DNA of 37,015 bases from the NCBI GenBank assembly GCA_000961635.1, contig LADQ01000131.1, positions 1 to 37,015 on the forward strand, given 5' to 3'. The stretch comes from Hoeflea sp. BRH_c9. GTDB lineage: Bacteria > Pseudomonadota > Alphaproteobacteria > Rhizobiales > Rhizobiaceae. The notes under the pieces were generated by a model. It did no database searches. It was not told where the DNA came from and worked only from the letters and a program-made list of their open reading frames with translations. The stretch's first letter is position 1, and each line of letters begins with the position of its first letter. Below are positions 25,651-34,859 of the stretch, piece after piece. The position numbers and the translations under genes are program-made.

Positions 25651-27566
25651 CGGGCGGCAGAGAGGCCGGTATGCCAGATAGTCCAGAGAACGCTCCGATC
25701 GAAAAGCTGAAAATGCATAGCCCCGATCTGACCGCGCAGAACATTGAAAAGATTGCTGCGCTGTTTCCAGGGTGCGTAACGGAAAGTACGAGCTCGGATG
25801 GCGCGCTGCGCCGGGCGATTGATTTTGACCTTCTGCGTCAGGAGTTGTCGGACAGCATCGTCGAAGGACCCCAGGAGCGCTATCACCTTGAATGGCCCGG
25901 CAAACGGCAGGCGCTGATCACGGCCAATGCCCCGATCGCGAAAACACTGCGTCCGGCGCGGGAGGAAAGCGTAGATTTCGACACCACCCGCAATCTGTGC
26001 ATTGAGGGTGACAATCTTGAGGCGCTCAAACTGTTGCAAGAGACCTATCTGGGCAAGGTGAAGATGATCTACATCGACCCGCCCTACAATACGGGGAATG
26101 ATTTTGTTTATGAGGATGATTTTGCCGAGAGTGCGGCGGAATTTCTGACGAAATCAAATCAGGTGGATGAGGCCGGCAATAAGCTGGTGGCGAATACGCA
26201 GGCGAATGGGCGGTTTCATTCGGATTGGTTGTCAATGATGTATTCGAGGCTGAGAGTATCTAAGAGCCTTTTAATTGAAGGTGGGGTTGCTTTTATAAGT
26301 TGCGATGACATTGAGGTGCACAATCTGAGAAAGATCGCAGACGAAGTCTTTGGCTCAACAAGCTTCATAGCGCAATTCGTTTGGAAAGCGAGACAGTTCA
26401 CGGATACTCGCTCAAAGACAAATGTGTCTACCGATCATGAATATGTGCTAGCTTACTCGAAAGCCGGAGACACCTCTCTTCGTGGCATAAAGCGCGACGA
26501 GTCTAAATTCAAAAATCCCGATAACGATCCCCGCGGCCCTTGGATGAGTAGAAGCATCCTCGGTTTAGCTACTGAAGCTCAGCGACCAAATCTTCACTAC
26601 GATCTTATAGAGCCAGAAACTGGTCGAATATTCCCTGCGAGTCCAGCGTCGGGTTGGCGCTATTCAAAAGATAAGATGAAACAATTAATAGAAGATGGCT
26701 GCATCATTTTCCCGGCCAAGGATGACGGGCGTCCAAGGGAGAAAAAATTTCGATCTGACATGACGTCAGAGCTCATTTCTTTCAGGTCAGTTATTGATGA
26801 TGTTTTTACGGCAGACGGCACAAGAGATGTCAGAGACCTTTTTGGTGTCGACGTGTTCCCGTTCCCAAAACCGGTAGCGCTTATTGAAAAACTTATTGAG
26901 CAGGTTGCCGATGAAAACGATGATTTGGTACTGGATTTCTTTGCAGGTTCAGGCACGACTTCGCATGCGCTCATGCGCCTGAACGCTTTGGATGGGATAA
27001 ATAGAAAGTTCATTTCTATTCAACTGCCAGAGAAAATCGGAGCTGAATCGGCTGCAGGAAAGCTTGGCTTTGATAAACTCTCTGATGTGACCAAAGAACG
27101 CATCAGCCGTGCTGGCGCAAAAATCCTCGAAGGCGAGTGTCATCCTGACTGGAACCGCGATGTGGGATTTCGTGTGCTGAAAGTCGACAGCTCGAACATG
27201 GCCGAAGTCTATTACATTCCGGACGCCACCGCGCAAACTGACCTTCTGACCCGCATTGACAACATCAAAGCCGGCCGCTCTCCCGAGGACTTGCTGTTTC
27301 AGGTGCTGCTCGATTGGGGCGTGGACCTGACACTGCCTATCTCCCGTGAAACAGTGGCAGGCAAAACGGTCTTCTCGGTCGCCGGCACCGCCCTGGTTGC
27401 CTGTTTCGACAACGGTGTGGATGAAGTCCTTGTCAAGGAACTGGCCGCCCGCAAACCGCTGCGCGTGGTGTTTAAGGATACCGGCTTCAAAGACGACTCC
27501 ACCAAGATCAACGTGAAGCAGATTTTCAAATCCCTCTCGCCCGATACCGATGTGAAGGCGATCTGA
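25647..27566 (+). CDS. Type III-like DNA methyltransferase (Mod subunit)
   Basis: A 639-residue beta-class N6-adenine methyltransferase. Motif IV DPPYNTG lies at about 144-150 and the AdoMet-binding motif LDFFAGSGTT at about 430-440; this order is that of type III Mod proteins. The region between them, including the target-recognition domain, is lower in GC (about 40-45% in the lines I counted) than both flanks (about 55%), as if exchanged with another allele. A C-terminal domain (about 500-639) should contact Res. The start overlaps the DUF4391 stop (ATGA). Mod would confer sequence specificity and protect host DNA. Confidence 0.93.
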   Translation: MTGGREAGMPDSPENAPIEKLKMHSPDLTAQNIEKIAALFPGCVTESTSSDGALRRAIDFDLLRQELSDSIVEGPQERYHLEWPGKRQALITANAPIAKTLRPAREESVDFDTTRNLCIEGDNLEALKLLQETYLGKVKMIYIDPPYNTGNDFVYEDDFAESAAEFLTKSNQVDEAGNKLVANTQANGRFHSDWLSMMYSRLRVSKSLLIEGGVAFISCDDIEVHNLRKIADEVFGSTSFIAQFVWKARQFTDTRSKTNVSTDHEYVLAYSKAGDTSLRGIKRDESKFKNPDNDPRGPWMSRSILGLATEAQRPNLHYDLIEPETGRIFPASPASGWRYSKDKMKQLIEDGCIIFPAKDDGRPREKKFRSDMTSELISFRSVIDDVFTADGTRDVRDLFGVDVFPFPKPVALIEKLIEQVADENDDLVLDFFAGSGTTSHALMRLNALDGINRKFISIQLPEKIGAESAAGKLGFDKLSDVTKERISRAGAKILEGECHPDWNRDVGFRVLKVDSSNMAEVYYIPDATAQTDLLTRIDNIKAGRSPEDLLFQVLLDWGVDLTLPISRETVAGKTVFSVAGTALVACFDNGVDEVLVKELAARKPLRVVFKDTGFKDDSTKINVKQIFKSLSPDTDVKAI

Positions 27567-27570
27567 ACCA

Positions 27571-29226
27571 ATGGACGAGACCGCCCTACGCAAGAAGCTG
27601 CGAGCCCTGATAACTACCTGGGAGAACGAGGTGGTCGAGTTCAAGGAGGCGTCCGATGCTTTTTCTACGAGCGAAATCGGCAAGTATTTTTCTGCGCTGG
27701 CGAATGAGGCAAATCTGAAAGACGTTTCGGCGGGTTGGTTGGTATTTGGTGTTCGAAATAACGGGCGAGCGGTCGTCGGGACCACCTATAGAAACGACCC
27801 GGGCCGCCTCCATAGTCTGAAACATCAAATTGCTGAAGGGGCTGATCCGACTACTACGTTTCGACAGATTCACGAAGTTGCGATGGATGGGCATCGGGTC
27901 CTGATGCTGGAGGTCCCGCCTGCGCCTCGTGGTATCCCAATTGCATGGCAGGGCCACTACTACGCCCGATCTGGCGAAAGTCTTTCTCCGCTTGGTCTAG
28001 CCAAACAGGATGAGATTCGCGCCCAGACGCTCGATATGGATTGGAGCGCACAGCTTGTTGAAGGAGCCACACTGAATGATCTGGACCCGCAGGCAGTGGA
28101 GCGGGCACGCAATGACTTTGCGCTGAAACATCAGAACCGAATCCCGTCAGACGAGGTGCTCGGTTGGTCTGTGGAAACGCTGTTGGACCGGGCGAAGGTC
28201 ACCCAACGTGGGCAAGTGACTCGTGCAGCACTGTTGCTGTTGGGACGGGCGGAGAGCGCCCATGTGCTATCACCCCATCCTGCACAGATCACGTGGAAAT
28301 TGGTCGGCCAAGAAACGGCCTATGAGCATTTCGGCCCCCCTTTCCTCCTAGCGACGTCCCAGCTTTATCAGCGCATCCGCAACATTCAGCTGCGCCTGCT
28401 GCCAGACGATGAACTGTTGCCGCACGAAGTGTCAAAATATGATCAGAAGGTCGTATTGGAGGCACTGCATAACTGCATCGCCCACCAGGATTACCGACGG
28501 AACCAGCGGATCATCGTCACTGAGAAGCCTGACCGGCTTGTGTTCGAAAACGCTGGCAGCTTCTTTGAAGGCAGGCCCGAGGACTATGTGCAAGGCGACA
28601 AGACGCCAAGGGGGTATCGCAATCCCTATCTAGTGCAGGCAATGGTCGAGCTGAACATGATCGACCAAATGGGATACGGCATTCAACGGATGTATGAAAC
28701 ACAGCGCAAACGCTATTTGCCCATGCCAGATTATGAGGTGTCGGGCGATGCAGTGATCATGACGGTCTACGGCGGGGTGGTTGATCCCGCCTATACGCGA
28801 GTGCTGATGGAAAACAGTGGGCTGCAGCTGACAGATGTGCTTGCATTGGACCGTGTGCAAAAAGGGCTGGTCGTGCCAGATCGGGCAATCCAGGTCCTGA
28901 AGCGCAAGAAGCTGGTTGAGGGTCGCAAACCTCGATTCCGAGTGTCCGCTGCTGTGGCTGCCGCTTCGGCCAAGAAGGCCGAATACATCAAGACACGTGC
29001 GTTCGATGACCGCCACTACAGGAATATGGTGGTGGAGTTTTTACGCAAGTTCGGCAGCGCATCACGAAAGGATGTCGACACTCTGCTGTGGGACAAGCTG
29101 AGCGACGCCTTAGATGATGCGCAGAAAAGAAACAAAATTGGCAATCTTCTCAGTGGCTTGCGCAATGATGGTGTGATTTTCAATGCCGCTTCGAAGACGG
29201 CCCCGAAGTGGACACTCTGCGAATGA
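27571..29226 (+). CDS. AlbA_2 (Schlafen-like) ATP-binding protein inside RM operon
   Basis: A 551-residue protein. The N-terminal AlbA_2/Schlafen-like domain contains NEVVEFKEA (about 18-26) and GWLVFGVRNNG (about 55-65). A central GHKL-like ATP-binding region follows (EALHNCIAHQDYRRNQ and MGYGIQRMYETQ), and a C-terminal winged-helix-like part with FLRKFGSASRKDVDTLLWDKL completes it. Such proteins act as regulators or ATP-dependent effectors in several mobile defence loci. It lies four bases after Mod and 61 bases before Res on the same strand, so it is placed between the two core subunits. Its role in restriction is unknown; it might modulate Res. Confidence 0.85.
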   Translation: MDETALRKKLRALITTWENEVVEFKEASDAFSTSEIGKYFSALANEANLKDVSAGWLVFGVRNNGRAVVGTTYRNDPGRLHSLKHQIAEGADPTTTFRQIHEVAMDGHRVLMLEVPPAPRGIPIAWQGHYYARSGESLSPLGLAKQDEIRAQTLDMDWSAQLVEGATLNDLDPQAVERARNDFALKHQNRIPSDEVLGWSVETLLDRAKVTQRGQVTRAALLLLGRAESAHVLSPHPAQITWKLVGQETAYEHFGPPFLLATSQLYQRIRNIQLRLLPDDELLPHEVSKYDQKVVLEALHNCIAHQDYRRNQRIIVTEKPDRLVFENAGSFFEGRPEDYVQGDKTPRGYRNPYLVQAMVELNMIDQMGYGIQRMYETQRKRYLPMPDYEVSGDAVIMTVYGGVVDPAYTRVLMENSGLQLTDVLALDRVQKGLVVPDRAIQVLKRKKLVEGRKPRFRVSAAVAAASAKKAEYIKTRAFDDRHYRNMVVEFLRKFGSASRKDVDTLLWDKLSDALDDAQKRNKIGNLLSGLRNDGVIFNAASKTAPKWTLCE

Positions 29227-29287
29227 AACCAGAACATCCTACGAAAGAAATTATGAAAGAATCGCCTGATTTAAGAAAGCGACAGCC

Positions 29288-32200
29288 ATGAAGATCAAGT
29301 TCAAGTCGCAGCCTTATCAGACACAGGCGGTCGACGCAGTGGTCGATTGTTTCGCAAGCCAGCCCCGGCAAGACTCGTTGAAATATACCATCGACCCTGG
29401 TGCAGCAGCACAGTCGCGGATGGAAGTGGATGGCTTTGGCAATGCGCCGGTCAAGCTGCCCGAGGATGTATTGCTGGACAACATTCGCAAGGTCCAGCGC
29501 CGCGCAGTGCTGCCGCTCTCAGACAGTCTCACGCATTACACCGACGACAAGGGCAAAAAGAAACCTGCTAGCTACAAGCCCGGTACCCGGATCAATCTCG
29601 ACGTCGAGATGGAGACCGGGACCGGCAAGACCTATGTTTACATCAAGACCATGTTTGAACTTTATAAGAGCTATGGCTGGTCGAAATTCATCATCATGGT
29701 GCCAAGCGTTGCCATCCGCGAAGGCGTCGCCAAATCGATCCAGATGACGGCCGAGCATTTCCAGCAGGAATATGGCCGGAAGGTGCGGGCATTTGTCTAC
29801 AACTCGAAGCGCCTTCACGAGCTTGAGAGTTTTTCGTCCGATGCCGGTATCAATGTGATGGTCATCAACGTGCAGGCGTTCAACGCTTCGGGTGCTGATA
29901 ACCGGCGCATCTATGACGAGCTGGACGATTTCCAATCCCGCAAGCCCATCGACGTGATCGCCAAGAACCGTCCGATCCTGATTTTGGATGAGCCGCAAAA
30001 GATGGAGGGGCCTGCCACGCAGGAGGCGCTCCCGAAATTCAATCCGCTGTTTATCCTGCGCTATTCTGCAACGCATAAGACGGTTCACAACAAGGTGCAT
30101 CGTCTGGACGCCGTGGATGCGTTCAACGAGAAGCTGGTCAAGAAAATCCGTGTTCGTGGTGTGGAAACCAAGGGCTTGAGCGGGACAAACCCCTATCTGT
30201 TCCTGCACCGCATAGAGACCTCCAGCGCCGCCCCAGTGGCCTGGGTCGATATCGAAGTGAAAACCCAGAATGGAATTAAACGGGTTCCTCGCAAGCTTGA
30301 GCAGGGGCGCAATCTTTTCGACCTGTCCAAAGGGCTGGAAGTCTACAAGGGGTTCATCGTCAGCAATATCGATGCCCGTGACGACACGGTTCATTTTACC
30401 AATGGTGATGTATTGGTCGCCGGCGAGGCCTCAGGCGATGTGACCGAGCGCGATATCCGCCGTATCCAGATACGCGAGACCATATCGGGCCACCTGGAGC
30501 GCGAGCAGGTGTTGTTTGCACGCGGGATCAAGGTTTTGTCACTCTTCTTCATCGACGAGGTGGTGAAATACCGAGATTATGACCAGGCCGATGAGCAGGG
30601 TGAATATGCCCGTGTTTTTGAAGAGGAATACGCTCAAGCGGTGGATGATCTGCTGGGTGAGCTGCCCTTCGAGAATGCAGAGTATCGCACTTATCTGCAG
30701 GGAATTGATGTTGGGAAAACCCACCGCGGCTATTTCTCGATCGACAAGAAAGGCAGGATGACGGACCCAAAGGCTTCGGCTCGGGGCGAATTGGCAGGGC
30801 AATCCACTGAATCCAGCGATTATGATCTCATCCTGAAGGACAAGGAGCGCCTGCTGTCCTTCGAAGAACCCACACGTTTCCTGTTTTCCCATTCAGCGCT
30901 GCGCGAAGGCTGGGATAATCCGAATGTCTTTGTGATCTGCATGCTCAAGCACAATGAAAGCCAGAACACGATTTCAAGGCGGCAAGAGGTCGGGCGCGGA
31001 CTCCGGATCGCGGTTAATCGCAACGGTGAACGAATGGATCACCCTGTCACGGTGCACGATATCAACATCCTCACTGTGGTGGCCTCGGAAAGCTACAAGG
31101 GGTTTGTCACCGGCTTACAGAAAGAGATCGTCGAGAACCTTTCAGCCCGACCCAAGCAGGCCGATGCCGATTATTTCGATGGCAAGACCCTCAAGACTGA
31201 TGATCTGGAGCTGGTTCTAGACAAGCCCTTGGCCAAGAAGCTCGAACGCTTCCTGCTCAAGAACGATTATGTCGATGACGACGGCCTCATAACAGCGGCC
31301 TACCACGAGGCGCGCAAGGCCGGCGAACTGGCAGAGCTGCCTGAAGAATTGCAGGCGCATCGCGACGCCGTTTTTGCTTTGGTTGACACGGTCTTCAACG
31401 GCAAAGCCGTGGAGGACATGTTCAGCAATGGCCGCAAACCGAAAAAGAACCGGCTCAATGAGAATTTCCAACGGAAAGAGTTTCAGGAACTGTGGCGGCG
31501 GATTAACCGCAAGGCCATCTATCAGGTCGAATTTGACAGTGCTGCACTGGTCACGAGCTGCATCAACCGGCTTGATCGGGACCTGCAGGTCGCTCCGCTG
31601 CAATATCTGGTAACCGAAGGCAGCCTTTCCGATCAGGTAACTGATGAAAAGCTGCGAGCCGGTGAAGCCTTCATACAAGGCAAGCTCCGCGCCGAAACCG
31701 GCAAGAGCGCGCATTCTCGTGTCTCATACGATTTGATTGGTGCGATAGCCGAGAACACGGACCTGACACGCAAGACCGTGACCGAAATCCTGTCTGGAAT
31801 TCAGGCTGCGAAATTTGGTGAATTCGCAAAGAACCCTGAGCAGTTTATCGCGGATGCCTCGCATATGATCCAGGAGCAAAAGGCAATCGCGATCATCGAG
31901 AAGCTGACTTACGATGCTGTGACAGAACGATATGACTCCGAGATTTTCACGGCTGCTGAAACTGGCGCTGACTTCAAGAAAGCCTCTGAGAAGCTGAAAA
32001 ACCATATCTATGATTATGCCATCCTAGATTCACAGGTTGAACGCAATTTCGTCAAGGACCTCGACACCAGCACCGAGGTGGTCGTCTACTCCAAGCTGCC
32101 ACGCGGTTTTCTGATCCCCACACCAGTGGGTGACTACAATCCGGACTGGGCAATTGCTTTCAAAGAAGGCGACATCAAGCACCTCTATTTCGTGGCAGAA

Positions 32201-32371
32201 ACGAAGTCTGATCAGCCCTCGATGAAAATGCGAGAGCTGGAGCAGACGAAAATCAAATGTGCTCGAAAGTTCTTTGACGAGATTGGCCGGATGATCAATG
32301 AGGACCGGGTCAGGTACGATGTCGTCACCAGCTATGCGGACCTGATCGCGCTTGTGAAGCAGGCTGCGTGA
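29288..32371 (+). CDS. Type III-like restriction enzyme (Res subunit)
   Basis: A 1027-residue protein. The superfamily-2 helicase core has ETGTGKT as Walker A (about 109), DEPQ as motif II (about 233) and RYSATH as motif [15 protein letters not shown] marks motif VI further on. The C-terminal PD-(D/E)XK nuclease shows PDWAIAF (about 950) and ETKSD (about 970). Res uses ATP to track along DNA from a Mod-bound site and cuts when two complexes meet, by the known type III mechanism. All key residues are present, so restriction is plausibly active. It ends the operon, 39 bases before island palindrome copy C. Confidence 0.93.
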   Translation: MKIKFKSQPYQTQAVDAVVDCFASQPRQDSLKYTIDPGAAAQSRMEVDGFGNAPVKLPEDVLLDNIRKVQRRAVLPLSDSLTHYTDDKGKKKPASYKPGTRINLDVEMETGTGKTYVYIKTMFELYKSYGWSKFIIMVPSVAIREGVAKSIQMTAEHFQQEYGRKVRAFVYNSKRLHELESFSSDAGINVMVINVQAFNASGADNRRIYDELDDFQSRKPIDVIAKNRPILILDEPQKMEGPATQEALPKFNPLFILRYSATHKTVHNKVHRLDAVDAFNEKLVKKIRVRGVETKGLSGTNPYLFLHRIETSSAAPVAWVDIEVKTQNGIKRVPRKLEQGRNLFDLSKGLEVYKGFIVSNIDARDDTVHFTNGDVLVAGEASGDVTERDIRRIQIRETISGHLEREQVLFARGIKVLSLFFIDEVVKYRDYDQADEQGEYARVFEEEYAQAVDDLLGELPFENAEYRTYLQGIDVGKTHRGYFSIDKKGRMTDPKASARGELAGQSTESSDYDLILKDKERLLSFEEPTRFLFSHSALREGWDNPNVFVICMLKHNESQNTISRRQEVGRGLRIAVNRNGERMDHPVTVHDINILTVVASESYKGFVTGLQKEIVENLSARPKQADADYFDGKTLKTDDLELVLDKPLAKKLERFLLKNDYVDDDGLITAAYHEARKAGELAELPEELQAHRDAVFALVDTVFNGKAVEDMFSNGRKPKKNRLNENFQRKEFQELWRRINRKAIYQVEFDSAALVTSCINRLDRDLQVAPLQYLVTEGSLSDQVTDEKLRAGEAFIQGKLRAETGKSAHSRVSYDLIGAIAENTDLTRKTVTEILSGIQAAKFGEFAKNPEQFIADASHMIQEQKAIAIIEKLTYDAVTERYDSEIFTAAETGADFKKASEKLKNHIYDYAILDSQVERNFVKDLDTSTEVVVYSKLPRGFLIPTPVGDYNPDWAIAFKEGDIKHLYFVAETKSDQPSMKMRELEQTKIKCARKFFDEIGRMINEDRVRYDVVTSYADLIALVKQAA

Positions 32372-32935
32372 CAGGTTCGAACCATGATACGGAGCAATAA
32401 GTCATGTTCAAAGCGGAAATTATTTCCGCTTTATGTACGGGCGCAGTGACTGCTGTTTGACGTTCAATTAGTCGGTTTGCGGACGATCCTTCCATTTAAG
32501 GAAAGGTGCTCGGCGATTGTGTCCGCATTCAGATTTTCCGCCGATATCGCCTGTAATGAAGTTCGGGGCTGATCGGGTTTCAAAGGCTTGTGCTTTGTGG
32601 GGCCTTTGACTCTTCCGTCTCCGATTTGGTGCCGTTGAACATCAGGGCCAAAAGGAAAAGCACAAGCCTTGCTGTCCTGCTCGCGCCGCTGGCAGTGCGA
32701 TTACGCTCTGCGTTCAGCCGCCGTGCCACTTCTTTTGGTTGTCGAATCAGAACTAGCCAAAAAAATATAAGTATCAAAATGGTAATGCGAAAATAATATC
32801 TGCCTTATTTGCCGCGCGATTCCTATTTGTGGCTTGCGATCGGTATCCGTCCGGTGTATCTACTCGCGCATCGTTAATACGCGGTCAGATTCAAATTAGT
32901 GATATCTGTCAATATACTAGGGAAATTGGGCTAGT
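32372..32935. other. Gene-free right end of the island
   Basis: No convincing gene. Track ORFs 32580-32777 and 32590-32796 overlap on opposite strands and resemble nothing. The stretch holds palindrome copy C and is AT-richer toward attR (around 32760-32930), a common feature of integration-site arms. Confidence 0.55.
32410..32432. repeat. Island palindrome, copy C (after Res, near attR)
   Basis: Perfect inverted repeat with 11-bp arms AAAGCGGAAAT / ATTTCCGCTTT and a central T, the longest of the three copies. It begins 39 bases after the Res stop and could also fold as a terminator-like hairpin, but the identity of its core with copies A and B suggests a protein-binding site. Confidence 0.85.
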
Positions 32936-32953
32936 ATCCCTCTCTCTCCGCCA
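32936..32953 (+). repeat. attR: 18-bp copy of the tRNA-Ser 3' end
   Basis: Exact copy of 6952-6969 with no tRNA body in front of it; this marks the right junction of the island. Confidence 0.93.
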
Positions 32954-33355
32954 TCGCCGCGTCTAAGGCCCTGAAAATTGATATTATTCCAAAATGGGCA
33001 ACGTCCGGCCCCAGATTTTGTTTGCCGTTGGCCTTGTCCGCATATTCTGCAATTCGAGCTTGTGCGCCTGCACGTGCTCAGCTGAGCCGAATCGGCGAGA
33101 TGTATGCTCCGCCGGCGCTTCGCCATGCAACGGTTCACGTCACCAGGGCTGACGCCGATGGCTGCAACGAGCCTTTCGACGGGGTTAGCAGCGAATAGGC
33201 GGGCATAAGCGGTCGCTACCGGTCGCATTGCAGTAAATTCCACATTGCGGTTTGGACTTGATTTCAGCGCCATCGCGTTCATTCTAACATTCCCGCAGTC
33301 ACTCTTGAGAATTCTCCAGCCCACCGAAACCAGCCATCAAGAGACGGTAGAAATC
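32954..33355. other. Intergenic region right of attR
   Basis: About 400 bp before the preferred histidine-kinase start. The antisense ORF 32917-33324 crosses attR and resembles no protein. I see no structured element. Confidence 0.45.
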
Positions 33356-34384
33356 GTGAACAAGGATCAACAAGACGCCGAGGCTGATGTTGAAGGCTTT
33401 AGGGAGAACCTTGGCCCCTTCGTCACGGCTGCCGAAACGACGCGGATCGCGATGGTGTTCACCGATGCCAAGGCGTCCGGGAATCCCATAATCTTTGCGA
33501 ATGACAGCTTTCTCCGTCTGATAGGAAACAGCCGCGAAGACGTGCTGGGGCAAGGATTAAACTCCCTGATGGAGCGAGGTGGTGGCCCTGAGTCAGTTGA
33601 TCAGATCACGTCAGCGTTTGCCGGCGATAATGACAGTGAGGAAATCCATTATCGCCGCAAGGACGGCAGTGATTTCTGGGCCACCATATTTGTCAGCCCC
33701 GTGACAGATGGCGACGGCAATATCCAGCAATATTTTGCGTCGTTCCTTGATGTCACTGCCTACAAACGTGAACAAGCCCAATCAAGGATGCTGATTTCGG
33801 AGCTAAACCACCGCGTCAAGAATACACTTGCAACCGTCAAGTCTATCGCCGCGCAAGCGTTCAAGAGCTCCCCGGACATGGAAACCGCCAGGGAGGCGAT
33901 AGAATCGCGCCTGTTCGCGCTGTCTCGGTCTCACGACCTTTTGAGCCGTGAGAACTGGGATTCCGCCGGGTTGCTTGATGTGGTCAGGACCTCCCTGGAG
34001 CCGTTCGGAATCGCCGACGGGCGAGCCGAACGCTTCACCATAAACGGCAGCAACATTCGCGTTCGGCCCAATGCCGCGCTGGCCTTTGGCATCGCATTTC
34101 ACGAACTTGCGACAAATGCCGTCAAATATGGCGCTTTCTCCAACGATGCTGGGACCGTCCTGATTGCATGGACGATCGATACGTCTTCGAAAGGCGACCG
34201 ACTGGTGCTGCGTTGGCAGGAAAAGGACGGTCCGCCCGTCACGCCACCGACCCGCAAGGGGTTCGGTTCGCGTGTCATCGAGCGCGGCCTGGCTCACGAA
34301 CTCGACGGGGTAGTGCATCTCGATTACCATAAGAGCGGCGTGGTGTGCACAATCGATATCCCTGCGCCAGGGCCAGCTTCATGA
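33356..34384 (+). CDS. LOV-like PAS / HWE-family histidine kinase
   Basis: A protein of about 342 residues from GTG 33356; the track uses an upstream TTG at 33245 with no ribosome site. The first 130 residues form a PAS domain closely resembling LOV domains (IIFANDSFLRLIGNSREDVLGQ, then YRRKDGSDFWATIFVSPV and ASFLDVTAYKR). The photoactive NCRFLQ cysteine motif is replaced by NSLMERG, so it should not form the flavin adduct. The kinase has the HWE-type H-box ELNHRVKNTLATV and the N-box FHELATNAVKYGAFS, with a WQEKDGP segment. It probably senses another cue and phosphorylates the coupled response regulator, whose ATG overlaps its stop by four bases. Confidence 0.88.
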   Translation: MNKDQQDAEADVEGFRENLGPFVTAAETTRIAMVFTDAKASGNPIIFANDSFLRLIGNSREDVLGQGLNSLMERGGGPESVDQITSAFAGDNDSEEIHYRRKDGSDFWATIFVSPVTDGDGNIQQYFASFLDVTAYKREQAQSRMLISELNHRVKNTLATVKSIAAQAFKSSPDMETAREAIESRLFALSRSHDLLSRENWDSAGLLDVVRTSLEPFGIADGRAERFTINGSNIRVRPNAALAFGIAFHELATNAVKYGAFSNDAGTVLIAWTIDTSSKGDRLVLRWQEKDGPPVTPPTRKGFGSRVIERGLAHELDGVVHLDYHKSGVVCTIDIPAPGPAS

Positions 34385-34770
34385 ACAGACCACTTTCCGG
34401 GCGTCGCATTCTCGTGGTTGAAGACGAAATGCTTGTCCTCATGGATATCGAAGACATGCTGGCCGACCTTGGATGCGAGCAGGTCGCAACTGCCGCGACG
34501 GTTGAGAAGGCATTGGCCCTCATCGACGCACAGTCATTTGATGCGGCCATGCTCGATATGAACCTGAACGGGGTTGCCACCGTTGCCGTCGCCGACGCTC
34601 TTGCCGCAAGAGGGGTGCCGTTCGTTCTGGCGACGGGCTACACCACTCATGACCTGGCTGAACGCCTCAAAAGCCGGCCCTTGCTGCAAAAGCCGTTTCG
34701 TCAGGAAGATTTGGCCCAAACAATGACAATACTTTTGTCGGAAGCTCAGACAAGCCAACACTTTCCGTAA
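34381..34770 (+). CDS. Single-domain response regulator
   Basis: A 129-residue receiver domain without an output domain. Conserved features are RILVVEDEM (acidic pocket), the phospho-acceptor Asp in AAMLDMNLNG, a Thr in VLATGYTTHD, and the Lys in LLQKPFRQEDL. Stand-alone receivers beside HWE kinases in alphaproteobacteria often resemble the FixJ/Sma0114 type and work as phosphate relays or by partner binding. ATG 34381 overlaps the kinase stop (ATGA), so the track start at 34345 is unlikely. No target gene is visible nearby. Confidence 0.92.
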   Translation: MNRPLSGRRILVVEDEMLVLMDIEDMLADLGCEQVATAATVEKALALIDAQSFDAAMLDMNLNGVATVAVADALAARGVPFVLATGYTTHDLAERLKSRPLLQKPFRQEDLAQTMTILLSEAQTSQHFP

Positions 34771-34774
34771 TTTT

Positions 34775-34855
34775 CGGGAGCTTTGCGGTTCGATACGGGA
34801 AACGCAGAGCTGGGTGCGCCACCTCCAAGACAAGCTTTTCCATCTCTTCACGGGC
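34775..34855 (-). pseudogene. Decayed fragment of a DUF3102-like gene
   Basis: The minus strand encodes AREEMEKLVLEVAHPALRF, which matches ARDEMEKWVVEVAHPALRF near residues 300-320 of the island protein at 9021-10178. The DNA is also clearly similar over about 65 bases. No start, no upstream domain and no downstream tail match, so it is a remnant. It lies just outside the island between the response regulator and the ArsR gene, marking an older mobile-element scar. Confidence 0.75.
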
Positions 34856-34859
34856 GCGC

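Larger units (their letters stand above)
6952..32953. mobile_element. tRNA-Ser-integrated genomic island with defence-type cargo
   Basis: The 26.0-kb element is bounded by an 18-bp direct repeat: the 3' end of tRNA-Ser at 6952-6969 and a copy at 32936-32953 without the rest of the tRNA. A tyrosine recombinase starts 90 bp inside the left end and reads inward. The cargo is mostly nucleases, an AAA+ protease system and a type III restriction-modification-like operon. I see no conjugation, capsid or replication genes and no obvious excisionase, so it is either a simple integrative island or depends on helper elements for transfer. A palindrome shared by three sites within it suggests common regulation. 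Confidence 0.92.

Noticed and set aside
21722-32371. BREX or DISARM system
   Set aside because: There is no PglZ-type phosphatase or BrxC-like ATPase for BREX, and no DUF1998 protein for DISARM; the PLD-like region is fused to the helicase, and Mod plus Res fit type III restriction.
32580-32796. Overlapping small ORFs near attR as an excisionase
   Set aside because: Neither frame shows helix-turn-helix features, a ribosome site or a recognisable family.
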